Below are positions 48,201-53,187 of a DNA stretch of 60,000 nucleotides, in pieces (the stretch's first letter is position 1; each line of letters begins with the position of its first letter). A program made the position numbers and the translations under genes. Where the stretch lies: the NCBI RefSeq assembly GCF_910592395.1, contig NC_088317.1, forward strand, positions 1,242,001 to 1,302,000, in the 5' to 3' direction. Origin of the DNA: Lineus longissimus. Lineage: Eukaryota; Nemertea; Pilidiophora; Heteronemertea; Lineidae. The notes under the pieces were generated by a model. The model was not told the origin of the DNA. It saw only the letters and a program-made list of their open reading frames with translations, and searched no databases.

Positions 48201-50766
48201 CAAGTATCGAACAAACATTGCTGAAATTGACGAATTCCCCTGCTTGCAGTTGTATGGTAATTACATGGAGAAGACAGATGAGATCCTAACAGAGCTGGAC
48301 CACGCAGTGCGACAGAATAAACAGCTCGAGACGGCTTACAAGGAGTTTGAGAGTCAGAAAGTCTGCTATCTCCCACTAAACACATTCCTCTTGAAACCCG
48401 CCCACAGATTGCTGCATTATAAGTTGTTATTAGATCGTAAGTATCAACATTTGGACAATTTTGTGGACAATTCTGAAAGGGTCAAATTTCCCTAGCGGCA
48501 GAATAAATATTGAAACAGACTGCACCCGGGGAAGTTCTTGTCAAGAGTTTTCCAAAGAATGGTCTTGTCAATAGCTGTTCACATTTGAAAACTTGTAAGA
48601 ACAAATTTCTCGGTCATATTTCTAATTGTGTGATACTCTTTTTGCAGGATTGTTAAAGCACTACTCTCACGACCACCCAGACCACAGGGATTGTAAAGGT
48701 ACGTGGAAGGATTGTTTCATTATTCAAGCAACTGTCCTGAAAAGTCTTCTTTTATGCTGAGAAGTGGGGAAGCATTTTAGACTGATACTGCTGTGCTGTC
48801 CTCCATACAAAAACATATTTGCCATAACATATCGCTGTATAAAAGTCGCAATTACCATTTTTCTCCATTTTACAAGACATTCATTGATAAGGTACTGGTT
48901 TGTCTTCTCTTTCAGCGACGTTGTCTGAGATCAACAAGATCACAGAGCCCTTGCATGGTGCGTTTTTCCGCCTCGAGAACCTACAGAAGCTTCTGGAGCT
49001 GCAGCGAGATTTGATCGGTATCGAGAACCTCGTGCAGCCGTTTCGAGTCTTCATCCGAGAAGGATGTTTACAGAAGCTCTCGAGGAAGGGATATCAGCAG
49101 AGGATGTTCTTTTTGGTAAGTGCTGCCACCTCATGCCGAAATAACTCTCTTGCCCAAATAAGGTTTGGCATACAAATCCAGTAAATTTCACAATCTTCTG
49201 AAAATGTATTTTTGCAACTGTTCTCTTTCAGTTTTCGGACATGTTGATCTATACAAGTCGGACGACCACACCTTCCCTTCAGTTCAAAGTTCACGGCCAG
49301 ATACCTCTCAGGGGCATGATAGTCGAAGAAGCTGATTCCAAAATGGCGGTGGCGAATAGCTTCACAATCTACGGCGGGAATCGGTGTCTTCTGGTGGCGG
49401 CCGGTTCGCCAGAAGAGAAGGATAAGTGGTTGGAAGATTTGAATGCGTCGATCACGGCAGCGCGGGAACGAGGTGATGACTATAAGTATCCCAGTCTTAA
49501 GTCAACAGGAGGTAAGTCATGTTCCAAGTTCAGAGGTCAGATAGCCTCGTATTCTCAGTTGAAATTGATACCACTCCATGTTTCATATCATTAAATAATT
49601 GGAAGAACCAAATTTTAATATACTTGTCTTTTTATTGACGCAGGTGGATCTGCAGACGATCTTCTCGACCACGATGGCTATCCTCCAACAACTCCACCTA
49701 TGAGTGAGAAACAAATCCAACACCGTGCGAACACAACGATGCACGTCTGCTGGCATCGGAACACGAGTGTCAGTATGAAGGATCATCAATCAGCTGTTGA
49801 GGTATGCACTGGTCTTGGTAGACAACAGCAGCCAGTCGGGCCAGTGACCACTTGTGCTCCAATGTACAACATTTGACACAAAACAAGCATCCTTGCCTGA
49901 CTGGTGGCATACTGTGGCCTATCTTGTTCATTGGATAATTACTCTCATTCGTAACTCCACTCCCAATCATCAATGCTCATCCATGTGGAAAAGCTCAGGG
50001 ACTTCACCCCTCTCTTCTTTTCGATAATGCTTACTCAGTTTGATTTCTATCTGTTCCAGAACCAGTTGAGTGGCTACGTCCTCAGGAAATTCAAGAACAG
50101 TAATGGCTGGCAGAAACTCTGGGTTGTCTTCACAAACTTCTGCCTCTTTTTCTACAAGACTTTCCAGGTGAGTATCACTCAGCTTCTTTAAGCTTAATCC
50201 CTATCTGATTGGTTAGTTTATAGGTTTTGGCCAAAGTTTAAGTATGTTTAAATTTGTGATTTAAAGTTTCCCTCTCCTAACTGACCTCTGACCTTGTTTG
50301 CAGGATGATTTCCCATTGGCTAGTCTGCCTTTGCTAGGTTACTCGGTGAATGACCCTGATGATATGGATGGTATTCATAAAGACTATGTGTTCAAGCTCC
50401 AGTTTAAGAATCATGTGTATTTCTTTAGGGCGGAGAGTGAATACACTTTCGAGAGGCAAGTACCCACATTTTCGTCTCGAACGTTTTCCCAATATGAGTT
50501 CTTTAGCTCTGAGTATATTTGGAAATACTGTGTTGACACTATTTACTATTTGAGGGGGGGTCTGTACGAAAGGCCTACTTTACCTATAATAGGCCAATGT
50601 GTAACAGACACACCTCAACAGTCTGAACGGTATCGGTTTAGTGATGTCACTGTTTGCTTCATGTTCGTATTCGTTTTTCAGATGGATGGAAGTGATTGGC
50701 AGCGCCACTAACAGTGCACACCTGATGCGAGTCTTCAGCCGTATTGAGAGTAACAACACGAGATAA
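132..50766 (+). CDS. FARP1/2: FARP1/2-like FERM-RhoGEF-PH gene (5'-partial; exons listed separately)
   Basis: Overall entry for the split gene. The joined exons read through FERM lobes F1 to F3, the FERM-adjacent segment, a variable linker, a Dbl-homology domain, PH1 and PH2, the FARP order. Diagnostic strings include [75 protein letters not shown] and [15 protein letters not shown] proteins are membrane-associated Rho-family GEFs; vertebrate ones act in neurite, dendrite and synapse growth downstream of semaphorin-plexin and cadherin-like receptors (family knowledge). The start codon and first exons are left of the window. Isoform choice appears at several points: paired F1 exons, microexons, a giant alternative terminal exon, a tandem donor and a GC donor. 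Similarity to FARP1 and FARP2 looks about equal, so one unduplicated orthologue is inferred. Confidence 0.93.
254..326 (+). other. FARP1/2: 73-bp intron between the two alternative F1 exons
   Basis: Short intron from gtacgg to ttccag. At 73 bp it is near the lower limit for many animal introns, so steric exclusion of splicing F1-a to F1-b is possible, in addition to the frameshift that joining them would cause. Confidence 0.6.
327..448 (+). CDS. FARP1/2: FARP exon F1-b (second of two mutually exclusive copies)
   Basis: Again 122 bp, between acceptor tttttgttccag and donor CGAG|gtaggt. It encodes [18 protein letters not shown] through VLLEDEYTR. Phases are identical to F1-a, and 34 of 40 residues match. 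Nearly every shared codon differs silently (about 38 nucleotide differences by hand count), so both copies look old and under selection. Because 122 is not a multiple of 3, joining both shifts frame into an early stop, so only one can be used per mRNA. Confidence 0.88.
449..2841 (+). other. FARP1/2: Intron; no further coding seen
   Basis: From the F1-b donor to the acceptor tctctctccag. It contains a very A/T-rich stretch at about 1860-2150 built of short A- and T-runs. Open frames here show no splice-bounded or family-like sequence. No third F1 copy was seen between 449 and 2841. Confidence 0.6.
2842..2939 (+). CDS. FARP1/2: FARP exon: start of FERM lobe F2
   Basis: Acceptor tctctctccag, donor AAG|gtaagt. 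It encodes (R)[18 protein letters not shown] and then [10 protein letters not shown], the F1-F2 junction and first F2 helices, very close to FARP1 ([24 protein letters not shown]). One base in to complete Arg, one base (G) out. Confidence 0.92.
3404..3518 (+). CDS. FARP1/2: FARP exon: FERM lobe F2
   Basis: Acceptor tttcttttag, donor ATAC|gtaagt. It encodes (A)[16 protein letters not shown] through [12 protein letters not shown](T), the acyl-CoA-binding-protein-like F2 helices. FARP1 has EIGDF and EDKIVEFHHNH at matching places. Confidence 0.88.
3600..3795. repeat. Imperfect direct repeat in intron
   Basis: Two copies of a block beginning gtgtaaggcaagggga and ending cctctagaaa, starting near 3620 and 3736. 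They fill most of the 330-bp intron 3519-3848. No coding content was seen. Confidence 0.5.
3849..3936 (+). CDS. FARP1/2: FARP exon: F2 end to F3 junction
   Basis: Acceptor caaatttcag, donor AAG|gtaagg. It encodes (T)[20 protein letters not shown] and then YGIKMYPAK, matching FARP1 GQTPAESDFQLLEIARRLEMYG. This is the classic FERM signature around the F2/F3 boundary. Ends in frame 0. Confidence 0.93.
3937..6004 (+). other. FARP1/2: Intron with TAGCAAC-type degenerate repeats
   Basis: No coding sequence recognised. A degenerate repeat of cttagcaac / gctacgcaac units runs about 4215-4320. The rest looks unstructured by eye. Confidence 0.5.
6005..6160 (+). CDS. FARP1/2: FARP exon: FERM lobe F3 (PTB/PH-like)
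   Basis: Exactly 52 codons, frame 0 at both ends, acceptor atcattccag, donor TAT|gtaagt. It encodes [14 protein letters not shown], then [20 protein letters not shown] and [22 protein letters not shown] is nearly invariant in FARP and band-4.1 FERM F3 lobes and lies in the PTB/PH-like fold that binds lipids and receptor tails. Confidence 0.94.
6161..8560 (+). other. FARP1/2: Intron; nothing recognised
   Basis: From the F3 exon to the first microexon. Open frames lack splice boundaries and family similarity. Short open frames on the - strand (for example 7747-8100) have no recognisable content. Confidence 0.5.
8561..8575 (+). CDS. FARP1/2: Candidate 15-nt microexon in F3 (MDATL)
   Basis: A strong acceptor (cttttgtttttgcag) is followed after 15 nt by a strong donor (TTG|gtaaga). 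The flanking exons (6160 and 12938) both break in frame 0, so inclusion adds five residues (MDATL) without a frame change, in an F3 loop after [10 protein letters not shown]. Nothing else would explain paired strong splice signals at this spacing. Use is inferred, not observed. Confidence 0.62.
9680..9693 (+). promoter_or_regulatory. RFX X-box-like motif
   Basis: gttgtcatggtaac fits the imperfect inverted-repeat X-box bound by RFX factors (GTNRCC, short spacer, RGYAAC type). A motif match only. Confidence 0.35.
10041..10054 (+). promoter_or_regulatory. RFX X-box-like motif
   Basis: gttaccatggcaac, a very good X-box match, 348 bp after the preceding motif. Related motifs occur at 55778 and 57129. 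Confidence 0.4.
11011..11034 (+). CDS. FARP1/2: Candidate 24-nt microexon in F3 (SDDSSELQ)
   Basis: A long pyrimidine tract (tctctctttttctag) precedes 24 nt in frame 0 and donor CAG|gtagaa. It encodes SDDSSELQ, an acidic, potentially phosphorylatable insert in the same F3 loop as the 15-nt microexon. Both fit between exons 6005-6160 and 12938-13098, singly or together, without altering frame. Confidence 0.66.
11035..12937 (+). other. FARP1/2: Intron; nothing recognised
   Basis: No splice-bounded frame or repeat identified between the second microexon and the F3/FA exon. Confidence 0.5.
12938..13098 (+). CDS. FARP1/2: FARP exon: F3 C-terminus and start of FERM-adjacent segment
   Basis: Acceptor tatcttttcag, donor TTCAG|gtacag. 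It encodes [11 protein letters not shown], then [19 protein letters not shown] and [10 protein letters not shown]. CKNFWKxCxEHHAFFR is the conserved last F3 helix of the band-4.1 superfamily, and SRGSSFR starts the FERM-adjacent region, a known phosphoregulated element. Frame 0 in, two bases out. Confidence 0.94.
13359..13433 (+). CDS. FARP1/2: FARP exon: FERM-adjacent segment
   Basis: 75 bp, acceptor tcctgtttcag, donor GAAAG|gtgagt. It encodes (R)[20 protein letters not shown] and APFE(R). FARP1 and FARP2 have SGRTQKQ(V/L)(L/V)DY. One base in, two out; every small exon up to the giant exon has the same class. Confidence 0.92.
13434..16927 (+). other. FARP1/2: Intron; nothing recognised
   Basis: A 3.5-kb stretch with no supported coding sequence or clear repeat. 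Short open frames lack splice boundaries. Confidence 0.5.
16928..17002 (+). CDS. FARP1/2: Candidate cassette or alternative terminal exon
   Basis: Strong acceptor ttttgttttgcag. Read in the phase left by exon 13433, it encodes (S)[19 protein letters not shown] then QPDDPG. A weak donor (GGG|gtgaat) would make a 75-nt class-2/2 cassette. If that donor is not used, TGA at 17003-17005 ends the protein, giving a FERM-only product of the gene. Confidence 0.45.
17003..18332 (+). other. FARP1/2: Intron; nothing recognised
   Basis: No supported coding sequence. The acceptor-like site at 17569 opens directly into a stop in the required phase. Confidence 0.45.
18333..18419 (+). CDS. FARP1/2: FARP linker cassette exon (SR/TP-rich)
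   Basis: 87 nt, acceptor ttctttgttcttcag, donor CGAAG|gtaaca, one base in and two out. It encodes (S)[20 protein letters not shown] followed by ATTPSSM(R). The internal repeat SRATTP and the basic Ser/Thr-Pro composition fit a phosphorylated disordered linker. Length and phase allow skipping. Confidence 0.72.
18420..19407 (+). other. FARP1/2: Intron, T-rich
   Basis: Contains a T/A-homopolymer-rich block about 18715-18960. No coding sequence recognised. Confidence 0.45.
19408..19500 (+). CDS. FARP1/2: FARP linker cassette exon
   Basis: 93 nt, acceptor ttaatgatttag, donor ACCG|gtaatt, class 2/2. It encodes (S)[20 protein letters not shown] and [10 protein letters not shown](R), which may form a short basic helix. 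A second in-frame donor, CAG|gtggtc after 19482, would change the phase and is less likely. Skipping keeps the frame. Confidence 0.6.
20168..20185 (+). CDS. FARP1/2: Candidate 18-nt microexon
   Basis: Acceptor tttccttttccaatgcag, donor AACG|gtttgt (moderate). Class 2/2, adding PTIKE plus a split Arg codon. It lies in the 1.1-kb intron between 19500 and 20607 and is frame-neutral. Confidence 0.4.
20607..20657 (+). CDS. FARP1/2: FARP linker cassette exon, 51 nt
   Basis: Acceptor tcatttcttcacccag, donor CAGAG|gtatgt, class 2/2. It encodes [16 protein letters not shown] flanked by split codons, a Ser/Pro-rich disordered stretch. Frame-neutral when skipped. Confidence 0.65.
20658..21654 (+). other. 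FARP1/2: Intron; nothing recognised
   Basis: Long open frames at 20578-21226 have no splice limits beyond the 51-nt exon and look incidental. Confidence 0.45.
21655..21669 (+). CDS. FARP1/2: Candidate 15-nt microexon (DVDN)
   Basis: Strong acceptor ctttctgtttttcag, then 15 nt and donor AACAG|gtatgt. Class 2/2, adding S/DVDN. This is the last small exon before the giant exon. Confidence 0.58.
21670..22793 (+). other. FARP1/2: Intron with degenerate repeats
   Basis: About 21880-22380 holds a loose repeat with recurring gcatgcccatt / ttgattcactc phrases, probably a decayed tandem array. No coding sequence recognised. Confidence 0.4.
22794..26580 (+). CDS. FARP1/2: FARP giant alternative terminal exon: about 1,260-residue disordered tail
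   Basis: Opens at acceptor tctctcctttcag. The phase is one base in, exactly that left by the preceding cassettes (AG|A, Arg), and the frame stays open to TGA at 26578-26580. An upstream in-frame ATG at 22768 is inside the intron and is probably not the start. The product is low-complexity and acidic: proline clusters ([10 protein letters not shown] near 23090-23115, DLPPPPDML near 25769), SH3-type PAPKPRQP (about 24076), a Ser block with KRSSVSS repeats (24720-25060), an exact 33-residue repeat (25282-25578), and an acidic end ([12 protein letters not shown]) finishing [12 protein letters not shown]. No folded domain recognised; vertebrate FARPs as recalled have no such tail. Using it removes the whole DH-PH-PH part. 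No splice donor of the right phase stands out near its end. Confidence 0.85.
24724..25062 (+). repeat. Ser-rich coding repeats (SSVSS / KRSSVSS)
   Basis: Inside the giant exon, short Ser motifs recur with Lys/Arg spacers ([29 protein letters not shown] twice). This is typical of multisite phosphorylated disordered regions. Confidence 0.65.
25282..25650 (+). repeat. In-frame 99-bp (33-residue) coding tandem repeat
   Basis: Three full units start at 25282, 25381 and 25480, and a decayed fourth at 25579. Each has (N/H)SIS, an acidic DDDEV core, YPPP, then [11 protein letters not shown] and AH(I/L)K. Silent differences between units show selection on the protein rather than recent copying. Confidence 0.88.
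26581..32341 (+). other. FARP1/2: 3' UTR of the giant-exon form, then intron of the RhoGEF form
   Basis: After the giant-exon stop the DNA is AT-rich with no coding sequence recognised. I saw no canonical AATAAA in the first few kb, only variants such as AATATA (26989, 27088) and AATAAG (27671). AATAAA occurs near 31936. A poly-G run lies at about 27829-27846. DR0-type AGGTCA half-sites lie at 29162-29174. Confidence 0.45.
27829..27846 (+). repeat. Poly-G tract
   Basis: About 18 consecutive G. Similar runs: G at about 34843-34856 and C at about 39790-39804. All are intronic. Confidence 0.8.
32342..32403 (+). CDS. FARP1/2: Candidate bridging exon joining FERM half to RhoGEF half
   Basis: Acceptor ctgcgtctgtcgtcag, donor TCGG|gtgagc, 62 nt. 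Read with one base in, it encodes (S)[20 protein letters not shown] and leaves one base out. This 2-in/1-out class is what is needed to pass from the phase-2 cassettes to exon 43930, which needs a phase-1 partner; the joined reading is [14 protein letters not shown]. No other exon with this class was found. Support is phase logic and splice signals only. Confidence 0.6.
32870..32945 (-). mobile_element. Possible tRNA-derived SINE head
   Basis: On the - strand, ggttcaaatccc is a good RNA polymerase III B-box. The A-box region is degenerate. Probably a decayed SINE or tRNA pseudogene. Confidence 0.35.
33246..33375 (+). repeat. 51-bp tandem repeat carrying inverted CCAAT motifs
   Basis: Units start at 33246, 33297 and 33348. 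Each of the first two opens with ccaatc, about 8 spacer bases, then tgattgg, so each contains a CCAATC/GATTGG inverted pair. The third unit is partial. Confidence 0.75.
39847..39930 (+). CDS. FARP1/2: Candidate 84-nt cassette exon
   Basis: Acceptor cgctatttcattccag, donor TCAG|gtgacg, class 1/1, so it fits between exon 32342-32403 and exon 43930 without a frame change. It encodes [19 protein letters not shown] and NTDADNVS. The frame stays open beyond the donor to 40079, so a longer form is possible. Similarity unknown. Confidence 0.42.
41303..41494 (+). CDS. Possible alternative first exon for a RhoGEF-only isoform
   Basis: ATG at 41303 opens a frame ([20 protein letters not shown], later [16 protein letters not shown]) reaching a very strong donor, GTGAT|gtaagt. 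It leaves two bases, the phase accepted by linker exon 44293. No FARP similarity recognised and no promoter evidence. It could be chance. Confidence 0.25.
43101..43320 (+). repeat. 24-bp minisatellite
   Basis: About nine copies of tgctattaccctagctggga plus ctag, with few differences and one shortened unit near the end. Lies 600 bp upstream of exon 43930. The unit is a multiple of 3, but no long frame uses it. Confidence 0.93.
43930..44140 (+). CDS. FARP1/2: FARP linker exon with poly-Gln
   Basis: Acceptor tattggtcctttccag, donor GCAAG|gtgtgt, 211 nt. Only the frame with two leading bases is open: [38 protein letters not shown], a run of six Gln, then [12 protein letters not shown]. Disordered linker. 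An in-frame ATG at 43959 in moderate context could serve a RhoGEF-only form. Two bases out. Confidence 0.72.
44293..44509 (+). CDS. FARP1/2: FARP linker exon, Ser/Pro-rich
   Basis: Acceptor cgattccag, donor AAG|gtacat, 217 nt, one base in, frame 0 out. It encodes (S)[40 protein letters not shown] and [28 protein letters not shown] is a basophilic-kinase/14-3-3-type motif; the proline runs suit EVH1 or SH3 partners. Confidence 0.85.
45082..45321 (+). CDS. FARP1/2: FARP linker exon
   Basis: Exactly 80 codons, acceptor gactttgttgcag, donor CAG|gtaaaa. It encodes [59 protein letters not shown] and [17 protein letters not shown]. The Arg-rich patch could contact membrane. Frame 0 both ends, so it can be skipped. 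Confidence 0.85.
45322..46022 (+). other. FARP1/2: Intron; nothing recognised
   Basis: Plain AT-rich intron. Confidence 0.5.
46023..46184 (+). CDS. FARP1/2: FARP linker exon with two donors, just before the DH domain
   Basis: Acceptor ctctattacag. It encodes [40 protein letters not shown] and [13 protein letters not shown]. The end matches FARP1 DEDEGRRKRFPTDKAYF, supporting the second donor, AAG|gtatga after 46184. An earlier good donor, GAG|gtgaga after 46172, would drop exactly VRRK. Frame 0 both ways. Confidence 0.88.
46485..47048. mobile_element. Non-autonomous DNA transposon (MITE-like) with TIRs
   Basis: Left end gtattttgctgcgtataa reappears inverted at the right end (ttatacgcagcaaaatac). 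Subterminal tataa(g/c)gcgcacc / taacacgcac phrases recur in both arms. 564 bp with no convincing transposase. Sits inside the intron before the first DH exon. Confidence 0.75.
47325..47414 (+). CDS. FARP1/2: FARP exon: DH domain, first conserved helix
   Basis: 30 codons, acceptor cttgccattccag, donor GTG|gtaagt. It encodes [20 protein letters not shown] and [10 protein letters not shown]. The ELLxTERTYxxDLEV pattern is DH conserved region 1, which contacts Rho GTPase switch regions; FARP1 has AKEVSTTERTYLKDLEVI. Confidence 0.96.
47599..47732 (+). CDS. FARP1/2: FARP exon: DH domain
   Basis: Acceptor tcctgatttcag, donor ATGTG|gtaagt. It encodes [19 protein letters not shown], then [20 protein letters not shown] and MW. 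Aligns with FARP1 ITSWFQSTV and HKFHTNFLKEIEQRLALW. Two bases out, completing Trp. Confidence 0.94.
47858..47939 (+). CDS. FARP1/2: FARP exon: DH domain
   Basis: Acceptor ttttgtcgcag, donor CCT|gtaagt. It encodes [20 protein letters not shown] and SNMKVLP. FARP1: EGRSNAQIRDYQRIGDVML. One base in, frame 0 out. Confidence 0.93.
48040..48180 (+). mobile_element. Probable tRNA-derived SINE remnant
   Basis: atagccttgtggttaacact followed by gctggctaccacgc resembles the tRNA-like head of many invertebrate SINEs; the following agtcggagtc is a decayed B-box. It lies just upstream of the next DH exon. Confidence 0.45.
48250..48436 (+). CDS. FARP1/2: FARP exon: DH domain core with conserved region 3
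   Basis: Acceptor cccctgcttgcag, donor GATC|gtaagt, 187 nt. It encodes [39 protein letters not shown] and [18 protein letters not shown]. The stretch from QKV to RL matches FARP1 closely and includes the GTPase-binding helix. The frame is also open upstream to 48163, but the acceptor and the alignment favour this start. One base out. Confidence 0.92.
48648..48698 (+). CDS. FARP1/2: FARP exon: DH domain, 51 nt
   Basis: Acceptor actctttttgcag, donor AAAG|gtacgt. It encodes (R)[20 protein letters not shown]1: LCKHHPPSHADFRDCR. Two bases in, one out. Confidence 0.92.
48916..49115 (+). CDS. FARP1/2: FARP exon: DH end and start of PH1
   Basis: Acceptor tcttctctttcag, donor TTG|gtaagt. It encodes [58 protein letters not shown] and FFL. 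The end of the last DH helix ([14 protein letters not shown]) and PH1 strands 1-2 match FARP1 (LHELKKDLIGI, GSLSKLSGKGLQQRMFFL). Frame 0 out. Confidence 0.95.
49232..49511 (+). CDS. FARP1/2: FARP exon: PH1 domain
   Basis: Acceptor actgttctctttcag, donor GGAG|gtaagt. It encodes [56 protein letters not shown]. Trp in KDKWLEDL is the invariant PH C-helix residue. FARP1 counterparts: FNDVLLYTSRG and MEKWVEDIQ. In FARPs PH1 packs on DH and restrains GEF activity (family knowledge). Confidence 0.94.
49644..49801 (+). CDS. FARP1/2: FARP exon: PH1-PH2 linker
   Basis: Acceptor ttattgacgcag, donor GAG|gtatgc. It encodes [20 protein letters not shown], then [20 protein letters not shown] and DHQSAVE. 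[19 protein letters not shown] is a FARP hallmark between the PH domains. Two bases in, frame 0 out. Confidence 0.95.
50060..50167 (+). CDS. FARP1/2: FARP exon: PH2 domain
   Basis: 36 codons, acceptor tatctgttccag, donor CAG|gtgagt. It encodes [20 protein letters not shown] and [16 protein letters not shown], almost identical to FARP1 from [20 protein letters not shown]. Confidence 0.97.
50304..50455 (+). CDS. FARP1/2: FARP exon: PH2 domain, GC donor
   Basis: Acceptor cttgtttgcag. It encodes [40 protein letters not shown] and SEYTFE(R). Similarity to FARP1 ([15 protein letters not shown]) stops at GAGAG, where the only possible donor is gcaagt, a perfect GC-type site. Two bases out. Confidence 0.94.
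50682..50766 (+). CDS. FARP1/2: FARP last exon: PH2 C-helix and stop
   Basis: Acceptor attcgtttttcag. It encodes (R)[20 protein letters not shown] and IESNNTR, then TAA at 50764-50766. WMEVI with the invariant PH Trp matches FARP1 WMEVIRSATSS. Confidence 0.94.
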
Positions 50767-52613
50767 GATCGCCCCCTAGTGGCAGTCATAAGGAACTTGC
50801 TCAAGTACGCTGATGGAATGTGGTGGCCTTGCGACATCATGGTGCTTTTGGACTGTGATTGGCTAATGATGGACCAATCAGCGCCTCCGTACTGTGACCA
50901 GATGCAATGGTCGGGATGCGGAGGGTATCCACAATGATCAGGACGATTTTCCAGATTATAAAATGGTTGATTTTTGTACATATGTTCGTCTTGAGTTCTT
51001 CCGAGGGCAGAAGTTGGGTAGGAGCATTTTATCGAGTGCTACGATTGACATTGTGAGCGTATACTGGACAATCATTGAGAATGATATCAAAATCTGAATC
51101 AAAATACAGCTTCTGAGTCAATGTAAAGAAATGTAGTGCATTATAATGTAACGGTATTCATCACAGTATGATAGAAGTCAGTCTACAAACTGGTACAGCA
51201 TTGAGATGGGTGGGAGGGAAAACAACTGTTAGATGTCTCTGAATTTAGAGGTGAGGGAGTGAGTGCAACTGTTAGAATGCCTCCCATCCTATTACTGCTG
51301 GAAGAATGAAGGGCGGACAGAAATGATGCAACATAGAAGATTTGTCAAATTGAGGATTGTACAAATTTGGTCTGTGCATTTAAAGTCATCTTGTGAGGAA
51401 AAAGTTACATATATCTTTAAAAGTACATTATACCCAGTATAGATACCGGCATAGTTACCTTATAACCATTTATTCAAATTATTTCAATTGAATGACCTTG
51501 ACCTATTTCCTTTTGGCCTTGACCTTTGACCTGGAGCTGATTTGACTGTTAGGAAAGTTGATTTGATGGTAGTTTTACCTTGTATTTGTTGATGGTATTT
51601 AATGATTATTTTGTTAAAGTATGAGAGAGTTTATGGTTCCAGTTGTGGCCTATAGGTGGCAGAAGAGGCTTGATAATGAAAAAAGCGATTGAATTTGACT
51701 CCCAAGTCTTGATTTAGCAGTGTGGGATTGCACCTTGAACAAAGTTGTAATTTCTCTGTTACTATAGGGCCTCAAATTCGTAGTAACATGCATGACGCAC
51801 TGAACTGGCAAGCTGGTCTATCGTAGTGAAGGGGTTAATAGTTGTTAAGACATTATAGACTTGTTACTGGACACTGTGTGCAGATAACTAAAGAGTTTTT
51901 GTAATGGTTTGTGATCTGGAAATTTTGTACCAATATGTACAATTCTTGGCCAAATACTTTTATAATAACGCAGTTTGCATAAATACATAATATTGCTTAT
52001 TATACGTTCCTCTACATGTAATTGATACCATAGAGCATAGCAACCTTCAGCTTGTTTGAATGGTGGTGCCCTATTTATTTCTGATGGTGCACTAAAATCG
52101 TTCAGCTTGAAATTGGGGAATGGGGAAGAGGGATGTAATAATATTTTTTACAGGGGCACAGCAACAGAGGTCAATCAGCAACATCATTGCTATTTTTCAG
52201 GTTCAAATTATTTATAGGTTCCAAAGCAGTTTGTAAATTATAATGTTTTGATTAGAAGTAACCTGGTGCACATACAGTAAATGTACAGTCCGTAGAGGTT
52301 GGTATGCTGTGAACTGTGTAGTTAAGTGATTTTCTCAAGGACTCTTTCTTCCAAATCTTAACACTTTTTTGCCGTGAAGGCAATCTTCAACCAGATCATC
52401 TTCCTTAAAACTTCTTATCAAATGTGTCAAAGTATCTCCATGATTCTGTTTGAAGAGGTTCACACTAAGAACAGAAACTGAAATAGAAGCGGGAAGCATA
52501 TTTGGCTGATACTAGTATCCTCTGCATAACATAAAAGAAACCAGATATGTCTTGCATGAATAGTCATATCATATTATTATATTTACCTTTGTCTTATTGG
52601 CCAGACTTCTGTT

Positions 52614-52619
52614 AATAAA
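52614..52619 (+). promoter_or_regulatory. Candidate polyadenylation signal
   Basis: AATAAA on the + strand, 1.85 kb after the RhoGEF stop codon. Confidence 0.35.
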
Positions 52620-53137
52620 TTTGGCCTGGTCTACTTTGGTCCGTGAGCTCCATCGTAGGTGCAATGCAATCTTCTTGTGTTGGCCTCCCATTTTGTGATG
52701 TGTATAGGTTGTATTTTTACATGATGGCCCCCATAGGTCCATAACTAGTCGCTTATGTAAAATGCAATATAGTCATTATCTAGGGCCTTTGTACATTGAC
52801 AATGCAATATAGTCAAAGGCCACACCAATTTTAAATTGGTTGGACAGCAGGGGACCACCTTTCTCCTGGTAAAAGACATAATAACATCAATATGTGACAA
52901 TTTGATTTTAGAAGAAAAATTAGGTTTTTTGCTCCAGATAGATTTTTGCCCCCACCCTCATTTTCATTTGCAGTCTCGGGAAAGACCAGCACCCCTGCTA
53001 CACAACTGATGAAATTGGTGTGGCCTATAAGGGTCTTTGTATATTGAATGATAGATTAGCTTCTTGGGATTTTAGTGAACTTTTTGATGATGACGTGCTG
53101 AGTTGTTCGTACGTGATGTCAGTTTGTTAATCAAGCA

Positions 53138-53143
53138 AATAAA
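53138..53143 (+). promoter_or_regulatory. Candidate polyadenylation signal
   Basis: AATAAA about 2.4 kb after the RhoGEF stop codon, just before a transposon-like element. Confidence 0.4.
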
Positions 53144-53187
53144 ATGTAATTAAATTCATATGCAAATCTGGGGCATATAAATCAAAC

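Larger units (their letters stand above)
50767..53160 (+). other. FARP1/2: 3' UTR of the RhoGEF form
   Basis: No coding sequence. AATAAA occurs at 52614-52619 and 53138-53143; either could set the end. An AGGTCA cluster lies at 51493-51532. A short inverted pair (aggccacaccaattt near 52816 and aaattggtgtggcct near 53014) could form a hairpin with a loop of about 185 nt. The limit at 53160 is inferred from the second poly(A) signal. Confidence 0.55.
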
